DNA of 11,594 nt from Alphaproteobacteria bacterium UBA6062 (GCA_002428885.1 DIYE01000165.1:1-11594); one strand, 5' to 3'. Positions 1 through 7,576 are shown, counted from the first letter of the stretch. The notes: generated by a model not told the origin, from the sequence alone. Translations and numbers: made by a program.

Positions 1-237
1 GATGAGCCGACCGCAGGCATGTCCCGCCATGATACCAACCGGACCATTGACCTTCTTAAAAAGATCAAAAGCCGCGGGATGACAAAAATCATTATCGAAC
101 ATGATATGCATGTGGTGTTCAGCCTGGCTGATAAGGTGAGTGTTCTGGCGCGCGGCCAGATTATCGCAGGCGGCGCACCGGAAGAGGTTCGCGAGGACGA
201 GAAAGTGAAAGAAGCTTATTTGGGAGGAGCACACTGA
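1..237 (+). CDS. livG: LivG-type ABC transporter ATP-binding protein (3' end only)
   Basis: This is the C-terminal 78 residues of an ABC ATPase; the start lies outside the window. The fragment opens on the end of a Walker B motif and D-loop (DEPTAGM, residues 1-7 of the fragment). The switch histidine follows in IIIEHDM (H34), and then the usual C-terminal strand region with ADKVSVLARGQIIAGG. The DEPTAGM and EHDM motifs are typical of the LivG subunit of branched-chain amino acid (HAAT family) importers, which energises uptake from the cytoplasmic face of the inner membrane. Its TGA overlaps the ATG of the next gene by one base, and a GGGAGGAG ribosome site for that gene lies inside its last codons. 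The two are therefore co-transcribed and probably translationally coupled. The substrate cannot be told from this fragment; amides, urea and aromatic acids are also carried by this family. Confidence 0.9.
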   Translation, partial: DEPTAGMSRHDTNRTIDLLKKIKSRGMTKIIIEHDMHVVFSLADKVSVLARGQIIAGGAPEEVREDEKVKEAYLGGAH

Positions 238-953
238 TGGATGATAAAAGTGCTTTTTTCAGCGTAAGGGATATTCATGCCTATTATGGCGAATCCTATA
301 TCGTTCAGGGCGTTTCCTTTGATGTTCAGGAAGGGGAAATCATTGCGCTTCTGGGCCGAAACGGTGCCGGTAAGACCTCAACATTACGGGCTTTGTCCCG
401 GGTAGATGATCCCGTCCTGACAAAAGGGGAAATCTATCTGCAAGGCCAGTCTGTCAATGAGATGAAAGCCTATCAGGCGGCTCAGGCGGGTATCCAGCTT
501 GTACCGGAGGATCGGCGTATCATCGGCGGTCTGACGGTGGAGGAAAACCTGATCCTGTCCCAGGTATCAGAGCCGAAAGGTTGGGAGATCGAGAAAATCT
601 ATGATCACTTTCCAAGGCTTGGAGAGAGGCGTAATCAGGAGGCGACAACCATGTCCGGCGGTGAACAGCAGATGCTGGCGGTTGCCCGGGCGCTGGCCCG
701 GGATGTGAAAGTTCTGTTCCTGGATGAGCCCTATGAAGGATTGGCACCTGTGATCGTCAAGGAGATCGAAAGTATCCTGATGGAAGTCCGTAAACTTGGG
801 ATTACCACCGTCATTGTCGAGCAGAATGCCGTTGCTGCCCTGCAGCTCGCCGATAAGGCTTTGATTCTGGATATGGGCAAGATTGCCTTCCGTGGAACGG
901 CTCAGGAAGTTCTGGATGATCAGGAACTGCGTCACGAATATCTGGCGATTTAG
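237..953 (+). CDS. livF: LivF-type ABC transporter ATP-binding protein
   Basis: This is a complete 238-residue ATPase, the usual LivF length. Visible motifs are Walker A GRNGAGKT (residues 40-47), the signature MSGGEQQ (139-145) and Walker B VLFLDEP (159-165). It also has the VEQNA segment that replaces the switch histidine in LivF proteins. It should pair with the LivG subunit encoded just upstream to power a HAAT-family importer; the permease and binding-protein genes are presumably further upstream, outside the window. The start is fixed by the one-base overlap with livG and the GGGAGGAG site about 8 bases before the ATG. The D-loop reads DEPYEGLAP rather than the common DEPSLGLAP, a mild variant. 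Assignment to the LivF family is firm; branched-chain amino acids as the substrate are only the family default. Confidence 0.92.
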   Translation: MDDKSAFFSVRDIHAYYGESYIVQGVSFDVQEGEIIALLGRNGAGKTSTLRALSRVDDPVLTKGEIYLQGQSVNEMKAYQAAQAGIQLVPEDRRIIGGLTVEENLILSQVSEPKGWEIEKIYDHFPRLGERRNQEATTMSGGEQQMLAVARALARDVKVLFLDEPYEGLAPVIVKEIESILMEVRKLGITTVIVEQNAVAALQLADKALILDMGKIAFRGTAQEVLDDQELRHEYLAI

Positions 954-987
954 TCCTATTTATTTGATGAAAAACGGCTATTTGCTC

Positions 988-1005
988 TCCGGGATGCCGG
1001 ATTTT
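988..1005 (+). terminator. Possible weak terminator after livF
   Basis: A 5-bp stem (TCCGG/CCGGA) with a four-base loop is followed directly by TTTT, 35 bases after the livF stop. The stem is short, so this may be only a weak terminator. Its position between livF and the acs promoter fits the end of the transporter operon. Confidence 0.35.
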
Positions 1006-1016
1006 CCATGCAGAAT

Positions 1017-1045
1017 TTGACAAACAGAATCGAATTGTTTGGAAT
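1017..1045 (+). promoter_or_regulatory. Candidate sigma-70 promoter of acs
   Basis: A perfect -35 hexamer TTGACA (1017-1022) is followed, after a 17-base spacer, by TGGAAT (1040-1045), which matches four of six bases of TATAAT. Transcription would start near 1052 and leave a leader of about 65 bases before the acs ATG. The weak -10 with an ideal -35 would suit a promoter helped by an activator, but that is inference. Confidence 0.5.
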
Positions 1046-1117
1046 AAGAGCCATTAACAATCAAAGATAATGTGGCGGCGGGAGGAAACTGCTACACATT
1101 CACAGGGAAATACAGCT

Positions 1118-3058
1118 ATGTCTACTAAAGACCTCTATCCGGTTCCGTCTGATCTGGCCGGTTCTTCATGGATTGATAATGCCGGTTATGAAGCGATGTA
1201 TAAGGCATCCATTGAAGATCCGGAAGCCTTCTGGGCGGAGCACGGCAAGCGTGTCGACTGGATTAAGCCCTACACTAAGGTGAAGGATGTCTCCTACGCG
1301 GAAGCGGATCTGCATATCAAGTGGTTTTATGACGGAACTCTGAATGTCAGTGCCAATTGCATCGACCGCCATCTTGAAAGCAAAGGGGATCAGACAGCCA
1401 TCATCTGGGAAGGCGATGAGCCTACCGACGACAAGACTCTGACCTATCGTGAGCTTCACGAGGAAGTCTGTAAATTTTCCAATGTGCTGAAATCCCAGGG
1501 CATCAAAAAAGGGGACCGCGTCACCATCTACATGCCAATGATTGTTGAAGCTGCAGTGGCCATGCTGGCTTGTACGCGGATCGGCGCTATTCATTCTGTG
1601 GTCTTTGGCGGCTTCTCTCCGGATGCATTGGCGGGGCGTATTCAGGATTGCGAATCCAACTGCGTCATTACCGCCGATGAAGGGGTGCGTGGCGGCAAGA
1701 TTGTCCCCCTGAAGGTCAACACGGACGAAGCGCTGAAAAGCTGCCCCGATTGCACCACCGCTATTGTTGTCAAGCGGACCGGTAATGCCATTAACTGGGT
1801 GGAAGGCCGGGATGTCTGGTATCATGATGCCATGGCGGAAGCCTCTGCTGATTGTCCACCGGAAGAAATGAGTGCGGAAGACCCGCTTTTCATCCTCTAT
1901 ACATCCGGCTCCACAGGAAAGCCGAAAGGTGTCATGCATACTACTGGCGGCTATCTGGTTTATGCTTCCATGACCCATCAGTACGTGTTCGATTATCATG
2001 ATGGAGATATCTACTGGTGCACGGCAGATGTGGGTTGGGTCACCGGTCACAGTTATATCCTTTACGGGCCGCTGGCTAATGGGGCAACAACCCTGATGTT
2101 CGAAGGGGTGCCCAACTACCCGACCGTCTCCCGCTTCTGGGAGGTGTGCGACAAGCATCAGGTGAATATTTTCTATACCGCACCAACGGCGATCCGGGCG
2201 CTCATGCAGTCCGGGGACGAGCCGGTCAAACAGACATCGCGTTCTTCCATTCGTCTGCTGGGATCTGTGGGTGAGCCGATCAATCCGGAAGCCTGGCGCT
2301 GGTATCATGAAGTGGTTGGCGATAACCGTTGTCCGATTGTCGATACCTGGTGGCAGACTGAAACCGGTGGTATCCTCATCACACCGCTGCCTGGCGCAAC
2401 GGATCTGAAGCCAGGCTCTGCGACACGCCCTTTCTTCGGTGTGGATCCGATGATGGTGGATAATGACGGGAATGAGCTGGAAGGTGAATGCGAAGGCGTC
2501 CTGTGTATCCGGGACAGTTGGCCTGGTCAGATGCGCACCGTTTATGGGGATCACGAGCGTTTCTTCCAGACATATTTTGCGACCTTCCCGGGACGTTACT
2601 TCTCAGGCGATGGCGCACGCCGTGACAAGGACGGTTATTATTGGATTACCGGCCGGGTGGATGATGTGATCAACGTATCCGGTCACCGGATGGGCACTGC
2701 GGAAGTGGAAAGTGCTCTGGTTGCCCATGGCAAAGTGTCTGAAGCGGCTGTGGTTGGTTATCCTCACGATATCAAGGGACAGGGTATCTATGCCTATGTG
2801 ACTCTTAATCTTGGAGAAGAGCCGACGGAGGAACTTCGTAAGGAACTGGTTACCTGGGTGCGCAAGGAAATCGGCCCGATTGCGGCACCGGATCTGATCC
2901 AGTGGGCGCCTGGTTTGCCGAAAACCCGGTCCGGAAAGATTATGCGCCGTATTCTTCGTAAAGTAGCGGAAGATGATTTTGGCAGCCTTGGCGATACATC
3001 AACACTGGCTGATCCGTCCGTGGTTGATGAGTTGATTGAAAACCGCATGAACCGCTGA
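1118..3058 (+). CDS. acs: Acetyl-CoA synthetase (AMP-forming)
   Basis: It activates acetate to acetyl-CoA with ATP and CoA via acetyl-AMP, in the cytoplasm. With the start at 1118 the protein has 646 residues, matching the family's usual 645-655. The frame is also open to an ATG at 1070, but that one lacks a good ribosome site, whereas AGGGA lies 10 bases before 1118 and the protein then begins MSTKDLYPVP. Visible motifs are the phosphate loop YTSGSTGKPKGV (261-272), WWQTETGG (411-418) and the hinge region GRVDDVINVSGHRMGTAEVE. The C-terminal KTRSGKIMRR carries the lysine (K607) that is reversibly acetylated in homologues. The second tryptophan (W412) is the acyl-pocket residue that favours acetate over propionate. 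It has its own promoter and terminator and lies upstream of a symporter-kinase sensor module that probably controls it. Confidence 0.97.
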   Translation: MSTKDLYPVPSDLAGSSWIDNAGYEAMYKASIEDPEAFWAEHGKRVDWIKPYTKVKDVSYAEADLHIKWFYDGTLNVSANCIDRHLESKGDQTAIIWEGDEPTDDKTLTYRELHEEVCKFSNVLKSQGIKKGDRVTIYMPMIVEAAVAMLACTRIGAIHSVVFGGFSPDALAGRIQDCESNCVITADEGVRGGKIVPLKVNTDEALKSCPDCTTAIVVKRTGNAINWVEGRDVWYHDAMAEASADCPPEEMSAEDPLFILYTSGSTGKPKGVMHTTGGYLVYASMTHQYVFDYHDGDIYWCTADVGWVTGHSYILYGPLANGATTLMFEGVPNYPTVSRFWEVCDKHQVNIFYTAPTAIRALMQSGDEPVKQTSRSSIRLLGSVGEPINPEAWRWYHEVVGDNRCPIVDTWWQTETGGILITPLPGATDLKPGSATRPFFGVDPMMVDNDGNELEGECEGVLCIRDSWPGQMRTVYGDHERFFQTYFATFPGRYFSGDGARRDKDGYYWITGRVDDVINVSGHRMGTAEVESALVAHGKVSEAAVVGYPHDIKGQGIYAYVTLNLGEEPTEELRKELVTWVRKEIGPIAAPDLIQWAPGLPKTRSGKIMRRILRKVAEDDFGSLGDTSTLADPSVVDELIENRMNR

Positions 3059-3080
3059 CCGGATAATTGATGTCAAAACA

Positions 3081-3120
3081 GGAAAAACCGGTATTCCCTT
3101 AAGGCCATATCGGTTTTTCC
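3081..3120 (+). terminator. Intrinsic terminator after acs
   Basis: A 14-bp stem with one G-U pair (arms 3081-3094 and 3107-3120) encloses a 12-base loop that contains CCTTAAGG. The left arm has an A5 run and the right arm a T5 run, so the hairpin is of the A-tract/T-tract type and could work in both directions. It starts 22 bases after the acs stop and separates acs from the regulator gene. A further T6 run lies at 3133-3138. Confidence 0.7.
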
Positions 3121-3142
3121 ACATCACTCACATTTTTTCTAT

Positions 3143-3173
3143 TTGGCAATATCCAACTGTTGGATGGTATTGG
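3143..3173. promoter_or_regulatory. Palindrome and TTGG/CCAA half-site cluster (possible operator)
   Basis: A perfect palindrome with 7-bp arms around one central base, ATCCAACTGTTGGAT, lies at 3151-3165. Further TTGG elements occur at 3143 and 3170. Successive elements start at 3143, 3153, 3160 and 3170, so each pair is 10 bases apart, about one helical turn. It lies in the 242-base gap between acs and the response regulator, downstream of the acs terminator. This is a reasonable protein-binding site for control of the signalling genes. I could not assign a convincing promoter in this gap. Confidence 0.35.
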
Positions 3174-3300
3174 ACGCCTGTTTCGGTTAGACTTATCGAA
3201 TAAAAGATGTGTGACGCTCTGTGCTGACCGCCCCGTAATAATCATAACTCTGCTAAAAAGGTGGTCGCCATGTCGTACTTTGGGAGGAGTAGGCGGCGAT

Positions 3301-3675
3301 ATGTCGTATACAGTGCTTGTTGTAGAGGACGAGCCGAATATTGTTCTGTCGCTGCAATTTATCATGCGGCAGGTCGGTTTCACGGTTCGCGTTGCGTCTG
3401 ATGGTGATCAGGCGATCCGGGCTGTGGAGGACTATGTTCCGGACCTGGTCCTGTTGGATATTATGCTGCCGAAGCAGGATGGATTTGCTGTGTGCGAAAC
3501 GATCCGTAATAATCCGGCTTGCCATAATGTCAAAATTATCATGCTATCCGCAAAAAGCCGGGAAGCCGACCGGGAGAAAGCGCTGGAACTGGGCGCCGAT
3601 GAATTCGTAACCAAACCCTTCTCAACCCGTGATCTGGGGGAGACTGTCAGGCGGCTGATGCAGATAGAAGCTTAG
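3301..3675 (+). CDS. Stand-alone receiver-domain response regulator (CheY-like)
   Basis: The protein has 124 residues and consists of a receiver domain only. The acidic pocket is E9-D10, the phospho-acceptor is D53 (VLLDIMLP), the conserved hydroxyl residue is S83 (IMLSAK) and the conserved lysine is K105 (VTKPF). All catalytic residues are therefore present, and it should be phosphorylated by a histidine kinase, most likely the one encoded two genes downstream. No helix-turn-helix, enzymatic or other output domain follows; the frame ends five residues after the last helix. The start at 3301 is chosen because of a GGAGGAG site at 3283-3289 and because the receiver fold begins immediately (MSYTVLVVEDE); the frame is open further upstream, but that part has no receiver-like sequence. 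CrbR and CbrB, which partner related kinases, carry DNA-binding domains, so this one must act through a partner protein or a phosphorelay. Confidence 0.93.
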   Translation: MSYTVLVVEDEPNIVLSLQFIMRQVGFTVRVASDGDQAIRAVEDYVPDLVLLDIMLPKQDGFAVCETIRNNPACHNVKIIMLSAKSREADREKALELGADEFVTKPFSTRDLGETVRRLMQIEA

Positions 3676-3703
3676 GGATAGGATCCTAAGGTCCGGACCC
3701 TAA
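3672..3703 (+). repeat. Dense inverted repeats between regulator and membrane genes
   Basis: TTAGGG (3672-3677, overlapping the regulator's stop codon) and CCCTAA (3698-3703) are complementary. Between and around them lie two perfect 10-base palindromes, TAGGATCCTA (3679-3688) and GGTCCGGACC (3690-3699). No T run follows, so it is not an ordinary terminator. It could form an mRNA hairpin that sets the ratio of regulator to sensor, or be a binding site. Confidence 0.35.
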
Positions 3704-3730
3704 AGTGACCCACAGGAAAGGCAGGCAGAT

Positions 3731-4009
3731 ATGAAGCGAACAGGCCGAAAGAAGGAATGGTCCATTCTGCTTTTCTGTGTGTTTGCTCTTGGCATCTTCC
3801 CGCCGGCTCTTTTTGTCTTCGATAAACAGATCCTGATTTTAGGCTCGCCTCTTAGTTTCCTATACCTGTTTGGTCTTTGGGCGGTCATGATCTTCTTTAT
3901 GGCAATTGGAGCCAAGCGCCGGAAAATACCGCCGCTTCCGGAACGGAGTTTTAATACCGGCGCTCAGAATAGGCAGCTCAATAAATCGGGTTTACCTGGT
4001 GATGTCTAG
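3731..4009 (+). CDS. Small two-helix membrane protein coupled to the sensor kinase
   Basis: This 92-residue protein has a basic N-terminus (MKRTGRKKE), a first hydrophobic helix at about 10-31, a short loop (DKQILILGSP) and a second helix at about 40-62 (PLSFLYLFGLWAVMIFFMAIG). A basic, polar C-terminal tail follows. An AGGAAAGG site lies 9 bases before the ATG. Its last eight bases overlap the start of the sensor-kinase gene, which argues for coupled synthesis. I do not recognise a named family with certainty. The two-helix layout beside an SSS-type membrane protein recalls the small partners of SSS transporters (the DUF485 and DUF4212 types) and the small cbrX gene upstream of cbrA in Pseudomonas. 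A role as accessory subunit of the sensor's membrane domain is inferred from context only. Confidence 0.8.
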   Translation: MKRTGRKKEWSILLFCVFALGIFPPALFVFDKQILILGSPLSFLYLFGLWAVMIFFMAIGAKRRKIPPLPERSFNTGAQNRQLNKSGLPGDV

Positions 4010-6755
4010 CGGCCTGGTTCTCACGGTTTCCTTCTTGTATCTCGGGTTGCTCTTTGCCATTGCCCATTATGTGGATACACGAGCCGCGGTTAAGCGGATC
4101 CTGTCCCGAAACCCGTATATCTATACCCTCTCCATTGCTGTTTTCTGCACCTCCTGGACGTTTTATGGCAGTGTCGGCCGGGCGGCGACGACCGGTCTTG
4201 ATTTTTTGCCTATTTATCTGGGGCCGACCCTGGTTTTTGTCCTCTGGTCTTTTGTCTGGATCAAGATCATCCGCATCTGCAAGCAGCATCGGATTACCTC
4301 TATCGCTGATTTTATTGCGTCCCGTTATGGAAAGAGTACCGCACTCGGCGGGCTTGTTACCGTGATCGCTGTGATTGGGACAACGCCCTACATCTCTTTG
4401 CAGCTTAAATCCATTGCGACCAGCTTTCGCATACTCATAGCCTCTTCAGGAGGTATCTTGCCGACGGCTCCGGTGGAGCCGATCTTCTTTATGGATACAA
4501 CACTGATCGTGGCCATCGCTCTTGCTTTGTTCGCCATATTGTTTGGAACCCGCCATATTGATGCCAGCGAACATCATGAAGGTCTGGTTGCGGCGATTGC
4601 CTTTGAATCTGTTGTAAAGCTGTTGGCTTTTCTGACCGTTGGAGCCTTTGTGACATATGGTATTTTCAACGGCTTTACCGACATCTTCGAAAGAGCATCC
4701 GTTGATCCGGAGTTGTCCCGGCTGTTTACCGTGAGCCAGGGGGAAGGATATACTCTCTGGATGACGATGACGCTTCTTTCCATGGCGGCGATCATCTGTC
4801 TGCCGCGCCAGTTTTATATTACGGCCGTTGAAAATCCTGATGAAAACTACATGCGCAAGGCAACCTGGCTTTTTCCGGCTTATCTGCTTGTCATCAATAT
4901 TTTCGTTCTGCCTATCGCGATTGGCGGTCGTCTCGCTTTTGCTGGAACGCCCGCCGATGCGGATATGTTCGTTCTGACAGTTCCTCTTTATTATGATCAC
5001 GGGTTGATTTCCCTGTTTGCGTTTCTGGGTGGCCTGTCGGCCGCGACCTCCATGGTGATCGTCGCGGCGATCGCTCTTAGCACCATGGTCTGCAATGATC
5101 TTGTGATGCCGGTTCTGCTTCGCTGGAAGTGGTTAGGGATCGGGAAAAACGCGGATCTGACGGGGCTTTTGCTGACCATTCGCCGATGCAGTATTCTGGT
5201 AATCCTGATCCTCGGATACGGCTACTACCGCTTTGCCAGCGAGAGTTATTCCCTGGTGACCATCGGCCTCGTTTCATTTGCCGCCGCGGCGCAGTTCGCA
5301 CCGGCCATCATCGGCGGTATTTTCTGGAAAAACGCCACCTTTATGGGAGCCATGAGCGGTTTGACATTGGGATTTGTTGTTTGGCTGTATACGCTGCTGT
5401 TGCCGTCGCTCGCCCAATCCGGCTGGTTGCCTATCAGCTTTATTGAAGAAGGTCCAAACAGTATCTGGTGGCTGAAACCTTATGCTCTGTTTGGTCTGGA
5501 AGGGTTCGACCGACTGACGCATGCCCTGTTCTGGAGCATGTTTTTCAATATCGGCGGTTATTGGATTGCTTCTCTGTTGACCCAGCAGAAGGCCATTGAG
5601 CGGATACAGGCCAAACTTTTCGTTGATGTTTTCCTGCATACGGAAGATGCGCGAGACAGCAGTTATTGGAGAGGTTCCGTAACGATCGCCGATCTGCAGC
5701 AGCTGGTCGGGCGGTTCGTTGGCGTTCGGAAAGTGGCTGATGCTTTTGACGCTTTTGCGGAAGAGAGAGGAATTAATCTGCGAAAAAGCCATACGGTGGA
5801 TGCCGCCTTGCTGGATTTCGCTGAAAGGCTGTTGGCAGGATCCATTGGGTCCGCTACGGCACGGGTTATGATCGGTTCCATTGTAAAAGGGGAAATCGTT
5901 AGTCTGGATGAAGTCTATCGGATCCTGGATGAGACCAGTCAGGTGATTGAATACAGTCACAAGCTGGAGCAGAAATCCACGGAACTGGAAGAGGCGACGT
6001 CCCAGTTGCAGATGGCTAATGCCCGGCTCAAAGAACTGGATTCCTTAAAAGACGACTTTTTGTCCATGGTCAGTCATGAGCTAAGGACACCGTTGACCAG
6101 TCTTCGGGCGTTTGGTGAAATTCTTCACGATAATCCGGAAGTCTCCGTTCAGGAGAGAAGTCAGTTTCTCGGCATTATCATTAATGAAAGCGAGCGGCTG
6201 ACCCGTCTGATTGACCAGTTGCTGGACCTCGCAAAGATGGAGGCCGGACGCATGGACTGGCTTCTGGAAGAGGTGGATGTTGCCGAGACCATCAATGAGG
6301 CGGTTGGCACATTGAATCTGCTGATAAAAGATCGAAACATTGATCTTACTTTGTCTCTGGATAAAGATCTTCCGGCCATTAAGGCGGATAAGGACCAACT
6401 GACCCAGGTGGTTATTAATCTGGTCTCGAACGCCATTAAATTCTGTGATGCGGAACAGGGTGAGATTAAGGTGGCAGCGTGGCAGGGAGACGAAGGGCTT
6501 TACTGCTCTGTTGAGGATAACGGTGTTGGTGTCCCGGCTCCACTGAAAGAAAAGATTTTTGAGCGCTTTCATCAATCCCATACCGTTACGCAGGACAAGC
6601 CTCAGGGATCTGGTTTGGGACTGGCCATCTGCCGGCAGATCGTGACGTTTCTGGGCGGTCGGATCTGGATGGAAAACCGTGCCGAAGGAGGTGCCCGGTT
6701 CTATTTTGTGTTGCCGCTTTCAGAACAGGACACAGAACAGGCCGCTGCTGAATAA
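4002..6755 (+). CDS. Symporter-fused sensor histidine kinase (CrbS/CbrA-like)
   Basis: A 917-residue inner-membrane protein that fuses a transporter-like domain to a histidine kinase. Residues 1 to about 530 hold roughly 13 hydrophobic helices of the sodium/solute symporter (SSS/SLC5) type. About 556-645 resembles the STAC linker of such kinases, and about 653-685 is a predicted coiled coil. The HisKA domain has the phospho-accepting H692 (SHELRTP). The ATPase domain shows the N box (N810 in NLVSNAIKF), G1 DNGVGV (839-844) and G2 GSGLGLA (869-875). CbrA and CrbS usually carry a PAS domain before HisKA; none is evident here. The start at 4002 gives a normal first helix (MSSGLVLTVSFLYLG); GTG at 3999 is possible, while ATG 3906 adds a basic, unlikely leader lying over the upstream gene. 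It probably senses acetate or another small carboxylate and phosphorylates the receiver protein encoded at 3301-3675. Confidence 0.93.
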   Translation: MSSGLVLTVSFLYLGLLFAIAHYVDTRAAVKRILSRNPYIYTLSIAVFCTSWTFYGSVGRAATTGLDFLPIYLGPTLVFVLWSFVWIKIIRICKQHRITSIADFIASRYGKSTALGGLVTVIAVIGTTPYISLQLKSIATSFRILIASSGGILPTAPVEPIFFMDTTLIVAIALALFAILFGTRHIDASEHHEGLVAAIAFESVVKLLAFLTVGAFVTYGIFNGFTDIFERASVDPELSRLFTVSQGEGYTLWMTMTLLSMAAIICLPRQFYITAVENPDENYMRKATWLFPAYLLVINIFVLPIAIGGRLAFAGTPADADMFVLTVPLYYDHGLISLFAFLGGLSAATSMVIVAAIALSTMVCNDLVMPVLLRWKWLGIGKNADLTGLLLTIRRCSILVILILGYGYYRFASESYSLVTIGLVSFAAAAQFAPAIIGGIFWKNATFMGAMSGLTLGFVVWLYTLLLPSLAQSGWLPISFIEEGPNSIWWLKPYALFGLEGFDRLTHALFWSMFFNIGGYWIASLLTQQKAIERIQAKLFVDVFLHTEDARDSSYWRGSVTIADLQQLVGRFVGVRKVADAFDAFAEERGINLRKSHTVDAALLDFAERLLAGSIGSATARVMIGSIVKGEIVSLDEVYRILDETSQVIEYSHKLEQKSTELEEATSQLQMANARLKELDSLKDDFLSMVSHELRTPLTSLRAFGEILHDNPEVSVQERSQFLGIIINESERLTRLIDQLLDLAKMEAGRMDWLLEEVDVAETINEAVGTLNLLIKDRNIDLTLSLDKDLPAIKADKDQLTQVVINLVSNAIKFCDAEQGEIKVAAWQGDEGLYCSVEDNGVGVPAPLKEKIFERFHQSHTVTQDKPQGSGLGLAICRQIVTFLGGRIWMENRAEGGARFYFVLPLSEQDTEQAAAE

Positions 6756-6771
6756 TTGACGAAGATATGCC

Positions 6772-7548
6772 TTAGGAAAACAGGCTGCCCACGGAACGGT
6801 AAATCATCGAGACGCCGACCAGCAGGATAAGGACCAGAACGATCTTACGAAAAAACAACGGGTCAACCCGTTTTCTGAGCAATGTGCCAACCCAGATTCC
6901 GAACAGAATCGGGATCATGCCTGTAATCCCGTAGAAAGCTTCTATCGGCCCCAGAAAAGCTGTTCTTTGCAGGCAGATGGACAGCACAAGGCTGCCGGAA
7001 AAAAGGAGCACGCTGACGACAGAGACAAACCGCTCTTTTGACAGGCCCAGGGAAACGAAGAAAAAGATCGGCATGATACCGAACAGGGATGTCATGCCGC
7101 CGATGACACCGGAGGTCACCCCGATAAGAGGCGCAAACAGTCCTTCTTTCTTTTTCAGGAAAGTGAGGGAAATTCCCATCAGATCCAGGGAGGTCACAAG
7201 GATCAAAATGGCCCCCAGCATGACGGTTAGCAATTGTGTATTGACGACAGCCAGAAAGTAAGCGCCGATCGGTAAAGTTACCAGAAGAGGGAGTAATAAC
7301 GTCCAGTGACGCCGAACGGATCCTTTAATATCTCCTGAAACACCCATCTGCACCAGATTGCTAAGGGTCATGGGAATGGCCAGGATAGAGATGGCCGTGG
7401 GCAAGGGGAGAATAAAGACCAGAACCGGAATGGAGACGGTTGGTAGGCCAAAAGATGAAACACCTTTCACAAAGCCACCAAGCAGCAAGGCCCCGCAGAT
7501 GACGGCAAAATGAAAGCTGTTAAACTCGTTGAAGATCTGATCAATCAT
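6772..7548 (-). CDS. TauE/SafE (TSUP) family permease
   Basis: This 258-residue inner-membrane protein has about eight hydrophobic helices. It shows the two-fold repeat typical of the family: GFVKGVSSFG at residues 25-34 and a second glycine-rich copy at 143-157 (GVTSGVIGGMTSLFG). A basic loop (LRKR) precedes the last helix. Members export or import sulfite, sulfoacetate, taurine-derived or other organosulfur anions, but many have unknown substrates, and nothing nearby points to sulfur metabolism. The gene is convergent with the sensor kinase, with only 16 bases between the two stop codons and no clear terminator. It diverges from the oxidoreductase gene, so it seems to be transcribed alone. 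The ribosome site before the ATG is weak. Family assignment is firm and substrate unknown. Confidence 0.92.
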   Translation of the reverse strand: MIDQIFNEFNSFHFAVICGALLLGGFVKGVSSFGLPTVSIPVLVFILPLPTAISILAIPMTLSNLVQMGVSGDIKGSVRRHWTLLLPLLVTLPIGAYFLAVVNTQLLTVMLGAILILVTSLDLMGISLTFLKKKEGLFAPLIGVTSGVIGGMTSLFGIMPIFFFVSLGLSKERFVSVVSVLLFSGSLVLSICLQRTAFLGPIEAFYGITGMIPILFGIWVGTLLRKRVDPLFFRKIVLVLILLVGVSMIYRSVGSLFS

Positions 7549-7576
7549 TTTTATCGTTATTTCTGATCTTGGTTAC

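Noticed and set aside
1070..1117. Longer N-terminus for acetyl-CoA synthetase
   Set aside because: The extra 16 residues have no homologous character, the ATG at 1070 lacks a good ribosome site and it lies close to the predicted transcription start.
1166..2554. A 462-codon open frame on the minus strand inside acs
   Set aside because: It lies wholly antisense to a strongly conserved enzyme, has no recognisable domain and is rich in H, R, I and P as expected of an antisense shadow. Open antisense frames are common opposite well-biased genes.
3160..3300. Longer N-terminus for the response regulator
   Set aside because: The 47 extra residues lie across the palindrome and leader and have no receiver-domain sequence; the GGAGGAG site points to 3301.
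3906..4001. Longer N-terminus for the sensor kinase
   Set aside because: It would overlap the two-helix protein by about 100 bases and place a basic leader before the first membrane helix; the start at 4002 fits better.
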